This document shows positions 1-7,903 of a stretch of 64,000 nucleotides of DNA, piece after piece. Below the pieces are notes generated by a model. The model did no database searches, was not told the DNA's origin, and saw nothing but the letters and a program-made list of their open reading frames with translations. Position numbers and translations under genes: made by a program. Within the stretch, counting starts at the first letter, position 1. Each line of letters begins with the position of its first letter. The stretch comes from Lentzea indica. Lineage in GTDB: Bacteria; Actinomycetota; Actinomycetes; Mycobacteriales; Pseudonocardiaceae. The DNA lies in NCBI RefSeq assembly GCF_012184385.1, contig NZ_VSRL01000002.1, forward strand, positions 45,345 through 109,344. The letters run 5' to 3'.

Positions 1-12
1 GGTACGAAAGTT

Positions 13-950
13 CTACTGCAGTGTGTCGTCGGTCGCCGTGATCACGCCGCGGCGGGTGCGGATCAACGCGATCACGGTGTCAGCGGTGCGGTCGAGGTGA
101 GAGCGACCGTCGGGCAGTTCGGCAGTCGGGCTGATGTAGCTGTGCGGCCCGACGTGCGTGGCCGGATCGAGCCGCTGGGTGGTCACCTTCCCGGCGCGGC
201 GCGCCTGGTTCCACCCGCTGCGGCGCACCAGCCGCCAGCGTTGGGGGAACAGCCACCTGCCGACGCGCTCGATCCGGTCGCCGGCACTCGTGAGCTGGTA
301 CAGGTGCTCCGCGTGGGTGATGTCGTTCGCACCGTTGTGAAACCCGCCGAGCGTGATCAGCAACAGCGGACAGCGCAACCGCGTGTGCAGAACGTCGACC
401 GCGCCGGTGGCGACCTGGGCGCCACCGCTGTAGCTGAGCAGGACCACGGGGATCGCGCTGCCGACCTGGTAGCCGGCGAGCTGGAGCTGGGTGGCGATCT
501 GGGTGCCGACGGCCCGGTTGTACAGGGGGCGGTACCGGTGGTCGGCGGCGACGAAGATCTGCATGACGTTGTGCAGGAACAACAGCAGCCCGGCACGGCG
601 GCGCAGCCACGCCCACACCGGCCGATCGGCGAGCGGGTCGCCAGCGGCGAGTAGGGCTGCACCTGACCCAACACCCGCAGTTCTGGTGCGCCGGCCAGGA
701 GCGCCTTGACCAGCTGGCCGCCGTCCCGGCTGTCGCGGACCCGGCGTTTGCCGATGCCGTCCAGGTAGACCAGGTAGGCATCCGGGGGACGCTCAGGGGC
801 CGCACCGCGGGCATGGGGCACGCCCGCCGGGAGCTCGCTGGCAGGAGCCCGCCAACCGGCGCCGTAGATCAACAGCTCGTAGCGGGCCAGCAGGCCTTCC
901 GCCAGCAGAATCGGCCCGACCGCGACGGCCCAGAGCAGGAAGCCGTTCAC
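13..950 (-). pseudogene. alpha/beta-hydrolase-like membrane-associated protein, frameshifted
   Basis: The coding signal starts at a GTG at 950 (VNGFLLWAVAVGP, a hydrophobic N-terminal segment) and overlaps the stop of the upstream gene by GTGA. It reads to about residue 103 (GQVQPYSPLA), then continues only in another frame as DRPVWAWLRRRAGLLLFLHN down to 13. The second part has a nucleophile-elbow-like motif, LLSYSGGAQVA, and a late His (GPHSYIS), which suggests a serine-hydrolase fold. The two halves together would give about 312 residues. The frame change lies near 635-650, in a stretch with no obvious slippery run. It is either a sequencing error or a genuine inactivating frameshift. It is the last gene of the four-gene operon from 3542. 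The hydrolase assignment is an inference from the motif. Confidence 0.55.
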
Positions 951-1435
951 GCGACCACCTCCCGCACCTCGACCGCGGTCAACTGCCCGACCAGTCGTCG
1001 AACGGCCGCCACCGCGACACCGAGCCCGGCTCCGGCGACGGCCACGCATCCAGCGGCGCCCCACCAGCCCAGTCCGGTCGCCGTGGCCAGCGGGCTGACC
1101 AGGCCTGCTCCCACTCCCACCACCAGCAGCAGGTGAAGCAGGGGCCCGAGCAGCGGGAACGCGAGAACTGCCGACAGCACCAGCGGGGCGACCAAGCCCG
1201 GCGTCCACACCAGCACGTCGCCCGGTGATGGCGTGGACAGCACCACATCGGCCAAGGTCCACGCGGTCAACGGCCACAGCGCGAACACAGCAGCTTCGAT
1301 GAGGCCACCGGTCATCAACAGGCCGACCACGGCCTGCCATGACGTGCCGGGTCTGCGCACCAGGAAGGGCAGGATGCGGCCGGCGGCCTCCGACAGCCCG
1401 GCGAACAGCAGCAGGACCACGACGACGGGCGACAT
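947..1435 (-). CDS. four-helix hypothetical membrane protein
   Basis: This is a very hydrophobic protein of about 162 residues with roughly four membrane segments (about 3-18, 35-58, 72-100 and 105-135). It starts at ATG 1435 within TGATG, overlapping the stop of the glycosyltransferase gene; a GTG three bases upstream is possible. The C-terminus is short and cytoplasmic-like, ending at the GTGA overlap with the next gene. I do not recognise a family. Its position between an MGT glycosyltransferase and a hydrolase-like protein, with coupled translation, suggests a membrane component of the same lipid or glycolipid pathway, which is inference from context only. Confidence 0.7.
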   Translation of the reverse strand: MSPVVVVLLLFAGLSEAAGRILPFLVRRPGTSWQAVVGLLMTGGLIEAAVFALWPLTAWTLADVVLSTPSPGDVLVWTPGLVAPLVLSAVLAFPLLGPLLHLLLVVGVGAGLVSPLATATGLGWWGAAGCVAVAGAGLGVAVAAVRRLVGQLTAVEVREVVA

Positions 1436-2637
1436 CACTCGGCCCCGCTGTGTTGCGTGACCGGACGGGCCTCGCGCAGGTATCGCTCGAGTTCGTCGGC
1501 TGCGCGCCGATAGCCGCCCGCCTCGTGCTGGGCGGCCTGCAGGGTGCTCGCAGCCGCGCGGAACCGCGGGTCTTCGAGCAGCCGCCGTGCGAGGGCACGC
1601 ACAGAGTCCTCCGCGACGTCCTGGGTCCGGATCGACAGACCGGCACCCAGTTCGACGACACGCCGGGCCACCAGCGGCTGGTCAGCGCCCTGTGGAACCA
1701 CGAGCAACGGGACACCGGCGTACAGGGCCTCGTTGGCGCTGTTCATCCCGCCATGGGTGACGAACAGCGCGGCGCGGGCCAGCACGTCCGGTTGCGGCAC
1801 GAAGCGGCGGGCGATCACGTTGGCAGACAACGGACCCAGTGCCGCGGGGTCGGTCTGTCCAGTGGAGACGATCACAGTGCCGCCCAGCGGAGCGAGCGCG
1901 GTGGCGAAGGTGCGCAGCAGCCCCGGGTCTGCGTTGAACACCGTGCCCAGCGACGCGTACAGCACCGGTCCCCGCAGCTCATCGACCGGGAACGACGGGT
2001 CGGCCGGACGAGCGCCGATGCTCGGGCCGACGAACCGGTAGGACTGGTCGAAGTCCTCGGCGCCGGACTGGAACGCGCGTGACGTGAACACCAGGTTGAG
2101 CGGCTGACGGATGTTGCCCAGGTCGAACACGGGCAGCTCGTGCGTGTCGAAACGGCGGCCGAGCTGCCAGCGCGACCGCAGGAAACTCCCGAAGTATCCA
2201 GGCCTTGCCCCACGCAACAGGTCCAGCGACGCACGGGTGGGGCTGGGTACCTGGCGGTTGAAGGCGAACGTGGTGTACGACGACGCCGCCGGCACGCCGA
2301 GTTCGCGTGCGGCGACCGCACCCCACACGCAGGCGTTGTCGTGGACGATCAGATCCGGCCGGGCGCGGCGCAAGTCGGTGAGCACAGCCGGCACCAACCG
2401 AATCGCGGTGCGCACGAGCCCGTCCACCAGCGTGATCGGCATCGGCGGATCCGGCAGGGGTTGGTCGCCTCCTGGATAGAGGTGCACCGCCGCGCCGGTC
2501 TCCTCGATCTCGTCACGGAACGCGGGCGACGTGTGATACGTGACGGTGTGGCCGCGCCGAACGAGCTCGGCCACGACCGGCAGCGTCGGGTTGACGCGAC
2601 CGTGCATGGCGATGTTGAGGAACGCGATGGTGCTCAT
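1435..2637 (-). CDS. MGT-family (GT1, macrolide-type) glycosyltransferase
   Basis: This 400-residue GT1 glycosyltransferase would transfer a sugar from a nucleotide donor to a small or lipid acceptor. The start MSTIAFLNIAMHGRVNPTLP at 2637 sits in an ATGA overlap with the patatin gene and carries the N-terminal acceptor-domain signature of the MGT group (H-G-x-x-N-P). The C-terminal donor-binding domain has GPVLYASLGTVF and FVTHGGMNSANEAL, followed by GVPLLVVPQGADQP, the classic PSPG-like nucleotide-sugar region with the HGG and final DQ. Length matches the family. The neighbours (patatin lipase, membrane protein, hydrolase) suggest a glycolipid rather than a macrolide substrate, but the acceptor cannot be read from the sequence. 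Confidence 0.88.
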   Translation of the reverse strand: MSTIAFLNIAMHGRVNPTLPVVAELVRRGHTVTYHTSPAFRDEIEETGAAVHLYPGGDQPLPDPPMPITLVDGLVRTAIRLVPAVLTDLRRARPDLIVHDNACVWGAVAARELGVPAASSYTTFAFNRQVPSPTRASLDLLRGARPGYFGSFLRSRWQLGRRFDTHELPVFDLGNIRQPLNLVFTSRAFQSGAEDFDQSYRFVGPSIGARPADPSFPVDELRGPVLYASLGTVFNADPGLLRTFATALAPLGGTVIVSTGQTDPAALGPLSANVIARRFVPQPDVLARAALFVTHGGMNSANEALYAGVPLLVVPQGADQPLVARRVVELGAGLSIRTQDVAEDSVRALARRLLEDPRFRAAASTLQAAQHEAGGYRRAADELERYLREARPVTQHSGAE

Positions 2638-3542
2638 CGGCCGACCCCCGACACGAACGCGGCCGCCGTCGCGGGAGAAGCATCGTCCCGGTACAGGCCA
2701 GGCCCGCTGATCCGCAGCCCGTCGAGAAAGCGCGCCGACGTGCGAGACGCGGTGCTGATCAGTCGCCCGGAATGGCGGAAGTCCCACGGCGCCGGCCAGT
2801 CCTCGACGCCGGTCGGCAGCACGACGACAGGGATCTGCTCGGACACCTCGCGCAAGTCACGTTCGATCTGATGACGCAGTGCGAGCAGCCCAGCGCGAGC
2901 AGCGATCGCGCCGGCGCGTCGGCGCTGCAGAGCCGGGAACAAGGGCGAACTCTCCGGCCCGACCGCGAGCACCACCACGCTGGCCGCCCCGGCTTTCCGG
3001 GCCGCTCTCACAGGGACATAAGCGACGACTCCCCCGTCGACGAGCGTGCGGCCGTCGCGATCCACCGGGGGCAGGACGCCGGGAATGGCCGCACTGGCGA
3101 GCAACGCGGACTCGAGGTCTCCGTGGTCGAGCAGCACCTCGGCACCAGTGCCCAAATCCATGGCCACAGCGGTGAACGGGATCTCCAGCTGTTCGATCCG
3201 CGCCGGCAACCCCGCACGGGCGATCAACCGGCGCAGGCCGCGATCGGTGAAGATGCTGGCCCTGGAGGACAGATAGCCGAGCGGAAATACCTCCCGGCGA
3301 CGCAACCGGGCCCACACGTTGTCCAACCACTGGGCGGCCTCTCCTGGGTGCCCGGCCGCGATCGCCCCGTTGAGGGCACCCACCGAGGTGCCGACGACCA
3401 GGTCCGGGACGAATCCACGCTGCTCCAGCGCGTGCCCAACGCCGACATGAGCGGCTCCCAGCACCCCACCGCCGCCCACGGCCACCGCCACAGGACGAGG
3501 AAGGGCGCGCAAACCCGCCGACGACGGGCGCGCCTCGCCCAT
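2634..3542 (-). CDS. patatin-like phospholipase
   Basis: This is a 302-residue patatin-family lipid acyl hydrolase. The Ser-Asp dyad motifs are present: the oxyanion loop GGGGVLGAAHVGV, the nucleophile elbow GTSVGALNG (GxSxG) and the dyad LVDGGVVAYVP (DGG). I chose ATG 3542 (MGEARPSSAG) because the family core starts about 20 residues later; the frame stays open to 3800 but the extra 86 residues do not look like patatin. No signal peptide or membrane segment is seen, so it is probably cytoplasmic or membrane-peripheral. It is the first gene of an operon whose next member starts inside its stop codon, so a joint role in phospholipid or glycolipid remodelling is plausible. Confidence 0.88.
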   Translation of the reverse strand: MGEARPSSAGLRALPRPVAVAVGGGGVLGAAHVGVGHALEQRGFVPDLVVGTSVGALNGAIAAGHPGEAAQWLDNVWARLRRREVFPLGYLSSRASIFTDRGLRRLIARAGLPARIEQLEIPFTAVAMDLGTGAEVLLDHGDLESALLASAAIPGVLPPVDRDGRTLVDGGVVAYVPVRAARKAGAASVVVLAVGPESSPLFPALQRRRAGAIAARAGLLALRHQIERDLREVSEQIPVVVLPTGVEDWPAPWDFRHSGRLISTASRTSARFLDGLRISGPGLYRDDASPATAAAFVSGVGR

Positions 3543-4066
3543 CACAGCTCGACGCCTCTCGCGCCCTGGGCCGTACCCGCTGAAGCCAGACCTGCTCTGC
3601 GGCGACAAGTGCCCCTCATGACGTCCCGCCTTCCTCACCGCGGCGCCGAATCGGATTCGTTCACCAGCTAGGACAAGGCAGCCACCCGAAGTTGTGACAA
3701 CAGGCCACGTCACGAAGTTCAGGAGCATCAGCGCGACGGCGATGAAGTCCGCGTCGTTGACCAGCGGAGCGTGCGCGAGGTGCTCGGAGATTTCCCCCAT
3801 AGCGGGGTTGTTGTGCGACCGGCCAGAACTCCGCCCACCGGTTCTCCCGCCGGCACCATGGCCGGCGGTTTCACACCTGTCGACCTGTGTCGCGCGGGTT
3901 CTCGAGGATCGACGTCACTGACGCCACCACCCAGCGGGCGCCGGATCGATGCTTGTTGCGGCCTTTGGGGAAGATTCTCGCAAAGTGGCGCAAAATTGCG
4001 GGGGATGAGCAGCCAGATTGGTAAACCACACTATTCCGTTCCGGGATATCCTCCAAAGGAGTAGAA
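3543..4066. other. intergenic region between divergent genes
   Basis: This stretch of about 520 bases separates the patatin operon (minus strand) from the small secreted protein (plus strand). Nothing in it reads as a convincing gene. The frame upstream of the patatin start remains open to 3800, but the residues do not resemble the family. A short palindrome, CGCAAAATTGCG, lies at 3989-4000, about 70 bases ahead of the secreted-protein start, and could be an operator. The strong ribosome binding site AAAGGAG at 4055-4061 serves the gene at 4067. Confidence 0.5.
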
Positions 4067-4372
4067 ATGGTTTCTGGCGAATCGATCAGGCGCACCCTCG
4101 CCAAGGTGCTGGCCGCGAGTGCGATCGCGGCGGCGACGGTGGTCGGCGCGAGCGGGATCGCCTCCGCCGACGGGTGTGGCGGCCCGTGCCACAAGCCCAG
4201 CTGGGAGGACTGGGCGCAGGGTGACGGCAAGACCTTCAGCCAGGCGGTGACCAGCCTGGCCAACGCCCGGCGCGTGTTGTGCGGCGACAACGACACGATC
4301 AAGCTCACCAACCCGGCCAAGACGAACTCGAACGGCAGCATCACACTGCGCCAGCTCATCAGGTGCGACTGA
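4067..4372 (+). CDS. small secreted protein of unknown function
   Basis: The gene encodes 101 residues with a clear Sec signal peptide (SIRRTLAKVLAASAIAAATV, cleavage near ASA-DG at about residue 35). The mature part of about 66 residues has three cysteines near CGGPC and VLCGDN plus one close to the C-terminus (RCD), so two disulfides are possible. AAAGGAG six bases before the ATG supports this start. I do not recognise the family. A strong hairpin follows the stop, so it is probably monocistronic. It resembles the many short Cys-containing exported proteins of filamentous actinomycetes, whose roles are mostly unknown. Confidence 0.75.
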   Translation: MVSGESIRRTLAKVLAASAIAAATVVGASGIASADGCGGPCHKPSWEDWAQGDGKTFSQAVTSLANARRVLCGDNDTIKLTNPAKTNSNGSITLRQLIRCD

Positions 4373-4393
4373 GCGCTCCAGCCACGAACCGGT

Positions 4394-4426
4394 TGCCGGG
4401 ACGAGACGAGACGTCTCGTCCCGGCA
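4394..4426. terminator. bidirectional hairpin terminator
   Basis: A perfect 15-bp stem (TGCCGGGACGAGACG and its complement) encloses a three-base AGA loop. It lies between the converging ends of the secreted-protein gene (stop 4372) and the NRPS fragment (stop 4436). There is no U-tract, as is common for actinomycete terminators. Confidence 0.75.
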
Positions 4427-4435
4427 CCGGCACGT

Positions 4436-5818
4436 TCACGCGCCATGCGCCGCCAGCGCGGCGACGGCACGGATCGTCGGGTGCCGGTACAGCTCCCGCA
4501 GCCGCACCGAGGCCAGCCCCTCGGCCCGCATCGCGGCACCGATCCGCACGGCGGCGAGTGAGTTCCCTCCGAGGTCGAAGAAGTCGTCGTCCAACCCGAC
4601 CGGCACGCCCAGCACATCGGTCCAGATCCTGACCAGCTGCCCGGTGATGCCGTCGCCTGCCGGAACCGAGGTCACTCCGGCGTCAGGCGGGGGAAGGCGT
4701 TTCTCGTCGAGCTTTCCGTTGGTCGTCAAGGGAAGCACGTCCAGCGACGTCACGGTGGCCGGGACCATGTGCTCCGGCAGCACGTTCGCCGCGCGCCTGC
4801 GGACCCCACCGGAGTCACCGGACGCCAGCACGACGTACGCGTCCAGACGCGGGTTCGCCGGGTCGTCGCGTCGCACCACGACGGCGGCCGCGCGCACGTT
4901 CGGGTCCTCCAGCAGCACGGCGCGGATCTCGTCCAGCTCGATGCGGAAGCCGCGGATCTTGACCTGGCTGTCGATGCGGCCCAGGTGCTCGAGCGCGCCG
5001 TCCGGGCGCAGCCGGCCCAGGTCGCCGCTGTGGTACACGATGCCCTCACCACACGGATCGGGCCGGAAGCGTTGGGCCGTCAGGTCCTCCCGGCCGAGAT
5101 AGTGCGAGGCGACCCCGGCGCCGCCCACGACGATCTCCCCCGCGACACCCGGCGGCACGAGGCGGCCGTGCGCGTCCACGACGTACAGGTGCCAGCCGGG
5201 CAGCGCGGGGCCGACCGAGCGGGATGCCGCCAGCGCGTCGGCACGGGTGATGGTCTGGGCAGTGACGTGCACGGTGGTCTCGGTGATGCCGAACATGTTG
5301 ACCAGCCTGCAGTCCTGGTAGCGGTCGAGCCACGGCAGCAGCATCCGCGTGTCCAGCGGCTCACCCCCGAACACCACCAGGCGCACCGACCGGGCCTCCT
5401 CACCGGTCACGGCCAGCAGCTGGGCGAACGCCGACGGGGTCTGGCTGAGCACGGTGACCTTCTCGGCGGCCAGCAGGTCGCGGAAGTCCTCCGGCTCACG
5501 GGAGACGAAGTACGGCACCACGACCAGCCGGCCGCCGGTGAGCAGGCAGCCCCAGATCTCCCAGACCGAGAAGTCGAAGGCGCTGGAGTGGAACAACGTC
5601 CACACGTCGTCGCCGCCGAACCGGTACTCGTCACGGGTGGCGTCGACCAGGCTGATCACGTTGCGGTGCGGGACCACCACACCCTTGGGTCGCCCACTGG
5701 AGCCTGACGTGTAGATGACGTACGCCGGGTCGTCCGGCGAAGCGGCGGTCACCACCCGAGTCGCAGAGATCAGGACGTCCGACGTCACGACGCGCAGACC
5801 CGCAGAAGCCGGGAACGC
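4436..5818 (-). pseudogene. decapitated NRPS adenylation-carrier (A-PCP) fragment
   Basis: An ORF of about 450 codons (best start GTG 5788, frame open to 5818) begins just before adenylation core motif A3 (AYVIYTSGSSGRPKG). It continues through A4-A10 (FDFSVWEIWG, NMFGITETTVHVT, YHSGDLGRLRPDG, LGRIDSQVKIRGFRIE, NGKLD) and ends with a complete carrier domain (DDFFDLGGNSLAAVRI, phosphopantetheine Ser near 410). The first 150 or so residues of the A-domain, any condensation domain and any terminal domain are missing. Aligned with GrsA, the pocket reads DFWSVGMVHK, nearest in my memory to threonine codes (DFWNIGMVHK). With motifs A1-A2 absent it is unlikely to be functional. It is a remnant of a larger synthetase gene. 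Confidence 0.85.
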
Positions 5819-6254
5819 TCACCCGCCGCACGTGGTGTCCTTCGTCGTGCCCATGCGGCCGATTCTGGTGATCACGATCAGCGAATCGCGGACATTCACT
5901 CAGGTGCGGAAGAAGTTGCGCGAACCTCTGGGCGAGCGGTGTGAGCCACCGTCCGGCCATCCGGAACATTGATCGCGGCCGAGAGCGGGTGCGAACCGTG
6001 GTGGACATCGGCCGCACCGCCGACGCCGCGCCGCAGGTCGCACTCAAGCCCACAGAGAACGACAGTCTGGGCTGTGGAAGAACCAGTAGACCTGCGCCTC
6101 GATCAACGCAAGCCCGTTTCCGACACGCATGTGCCCAACAGCTTCGGTCGTGGCCAGGTGCCGTCGCTGTGCGCGGCGACGCTCGCCGCGAGCCGTTCCG
6201 CGAGCCGTGTTTCGCCGGCGTCCGCCGGTGCCGGTTCCATTTGTCGACTCTTGA

Positions 6255-6268
6255 TGTTAACGCGAACA
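6255..6268. promoter_or_regulatory. LacI-type operator candidate 1
   Basis: TGTTAACGCGAACA has TGTT/AACA arms around a central CG, the layout of LacI/GalR-family operators that control actinomycete polysaccharide utilisation genes. It lies about 60 bases before a short ORF and 220 bases before the first GH43 gene. No LacI gene is in the window, so the regulator is inferred. Confidence 0.5.
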
Positions 6269-6315
6269 ACACGCATACTCCCTGCGGCCCTGCAACGACG
6301 CGAGGAGTCCAGAGC

Positions 6316-6426
6316 ATGAACGCTATCGAGCTTCCCTGCCCCCACAGCCAGGTCTGTGTACTGCGCAGAGCCATCTCAAGGCGTCATACCTCTTCCTCGA
6401 TTGCCGCAGGCACCTCCTTCGCATAG
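6316..6426 (+). other. 36-codon ORF between two operator-like sites
   Basis: ATG 6316 is preceded by GAGGAG (6302-6307), giving MNAIELPCPHSQVCVLRRAI and onward to a TAG at 6424. It starts with an acceptable ribosome binding site downstream of operator 1 and ends five bases before operator 2. It could be a leader peptide, the stump of a deleted gene, or chance. No family is recognised. Confidence 0.3.
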
Positions 6427-6430
6427 CGAT

Positions 6431-6444
6431 TGTTAGCGCTCACT
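6431..6444. promoter_or_regulatory. LacI-type operator candidate 2
   Basis: TGTTAGCGCTCACT is a near-palindrome centred on AGCGCT and closely resembles the TGTTAGCGCTAACA sites bound by LacI repressors in front of actinomycete glycosidase genes. It lies 45 bases before the first GH43 start and would place the operon under control of a pentose- or oligosaccharide-responsive repressor. Confidence 0.6.
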
Positions 6445-6488
6445 TCAGGCGCCCCTTCTGCCCCGACCGACGAAGATCGGAGCACACC

Positions 6489-7886
6489 ATGGACCGACGA
6501 GCACGTCTGCTCGCGGTGTCATCTCTCATCGTCGCCTCGACGCTCACCCTGCCCTCGGCGCCGGCGTCCGCGGCCACGTTGCCCACCGGGGCGCGGTCGC
6601 TGGAGTCGGTGAACTACCCCGGCCGGTTCATCCGGCACGCCGACCTGCTCGGCCGCATCGACCCGGTGACCTCCGGCAGCACGGCATTGGCCAAGTCGGA
6701 CGCCACGTTCACCGTCGTCTCCGGTCTGGCGTCACCGTCGTGCTACTCGTTCCAGGCGACCAACGGCCTGTTCCTGCGCCATCGGGACTGGCGGCTACGC
6801 CTGGAAGCCAACACGGGCACCCCGACGTTCCAGGCGGACGCGACGTTCTGTCCCACCGACGGTTCGGTGGCGGGCTCGGTGTCGCTCGTGTCGTTCAACC
6901 ACCCGGACCGCAGGCTCCGGCACCGGAACTTCGAGCTGTGGGTGGACGCATACCAGGACACCGCGCAGTTCCGCGCCGACAGCTCGTTCCGGCTGACCGC
7001 TCCGTGGACACCGAAGACCAGCAAGGGGCCGGTCATCCCCGGTCTGTACGCCGATCCGCACATCACGTTCTTCAACGGCCGGTACTACCTGTACCCCACG
7101 ACGGACGGCTATGCGAGCTGGTCCGCGCCCTACTACAAGGCGTTCTCGTCAGCCGATCTGGTCAACTGGACCGACCACGGCGTGATCCTCGACCACGGAC
7201 GGGACGTGTCGTGGGCGGACAACTCGGCGTGGGCCCCGGCGGTGGTCGCCAAGAACGGCCGCTATTACCTGTATTTCAGTGGCGGTGCGGCATCCGGCAA
7301 CACGGGCAAGCACCTCGGTGTCGCCGTGTCCGACTCCCCCACCGGGCCGTTCCGGGACGCGCTGGGCAAGCCGCTGATCCTGGCGGGCGCGTACGCCGGG
7401 CAGGCCATCGATCCCATGGTGTTCACCGACGACAATGGACAGTCCTATTTGTACTGGGGGAACGGTGCGGCGCACGTCGTCCCGCTGAACGCCGACATGG
7501 TCTCGTTCGACCCCGCCGCGGTGCGCACGATCACCACGCCGGGGTTCCGCGAGGCGTCGTTCGTGCTCAAGCGCAACAGCACCTACTACTTCATGTGGTC
7601 CGAGAACGACACCCGCGACGAGAACTACCAGGTCGCCTACGCGACCGGCCCTTCCCCACTCGGACCGTGGACCAAACGCGGGGTCGTGCTCCAGAAGCGC
7701 CTCGAGCTCGGCATCAAGGGCACCGGCCACCACTCGGTTGTCCAAGTTCCGGGAACCGACACCTGGCACGTCGCCTACCACCGGTTCGCCGTACCCACCG
7801 GCAGCGGCACCAACCGCGAGGTCACCGTCGACCGCATGACGTTCAACGCCGACGGCACCATCGCCCCGATCCTGCCCACCCTCTGA
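6489..7886 (+). CDS. secreted GH43 glycosidase with N-terminal AbfB (CBM42) domain
   Basis: The protein has 465 residues. A Sec signal peptide (1-28, ending APASA) is followed by an AbfB beta-trefoil arabinose-binding module at about 37-172, shown by repeats of the type SVNYPGRFIRH, NGLFLRHRD and FNHPDRRLRHRN. Residues 180-465 are a GH43 five-bladed propeller. The three acid residues are visible: the base Asp in YADPHITF (about 189), the pKa-tuning Asp in AIDPMVF (about 309) and the acid Glu in FREASFVLK (about 355). The likely substrate is an arabinofuranosyl or xylan side chain, acting outside the cell. It is the first gene of a three-gene operon, 17 bases before the next start, behind LacI-like operators. 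Confidence 0.88.
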   Translation: MDRRARLLAVSSLIVASTLTLPSAPASAATLPTGARSLESVNYPGRFIRHADLLGRIDPVTSGSTALAKSDATFTVVSGLASPSCYSFQATNGLFLRHRDWRLRLEANTGTPTFQADATFCPTDGSVAGSVSLVSFNHPDRRLRHRNFELWVDAYQDTAQFRADSSFRLTAPWTPKTSKGPVIPGLYADPHITFFNGRYYLYPTTDGYASWSAPYYKAFSSADLVNWTDHGVILDHGRDVSWADNSAWAPAVVAKNGRYYLYFSGGAASGNTGKHLGVAVSDSPTGPFRDALGKPLILAGAYAGQAIDPMVFTDDNGQSYLYWGNGAAHVVPLNADMVSFDPAAVRTITTPGFREASFVLKRNSTYYFMWSENDTRDENYQVAYATGPSPLGPWTKRGVVLQKRLELGIKGTGHHSVVQVPGTDTWHVAYHRFAVPTGSGTNREVTVDRMTFNADGTIAPILPTL

Positions 7887-7903
7887 CCCGAGGAGAAGAA
7901 ACC

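Larger units (their letters stand above)
5819..6488. other. gene-poor region between NRPS remnant and GH43 operon
   Basis: In this stretch of about 670 bases I see no full gene. The left end is the break point of the NRPS fragment: the frame hits TGA at 5819-5821. The right half is a promoter region for the glycosidase operon, with two LacI-like palindromes (6255-6268 and 6431-6444) flanking a 36-codon ORF at 6316. Weakly open frames on both strands between 5940 and 6350 have no recognisable motif. Confidence 0.5.

Noticed and set aside
5819..5899. 26-codon minus-strand ORF just upstream of the NRPS fragment, ending in KDTTCGG
   Set aside because: It resembles a short peptide precursor at first sight, but has no ribosome binding site, no partner gene, and lies in the truncated edge of the NRPS gene.
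5941..6315. Possible gene on either strand between the NRPS remnant and the GH43 promoter
   Set aside because: Frames have mixed composition without family motifs, and no frame gives a start with a ribosome binding site and a normal length.
6740..7903. N-terminal extension of the second GH43 gene overlapping the first
   Set aside because: The residues are an Arg/Pro-rich shadow of the first GH43 gene; the real start is GTG 7904 with AGGAG and a signal peptide.
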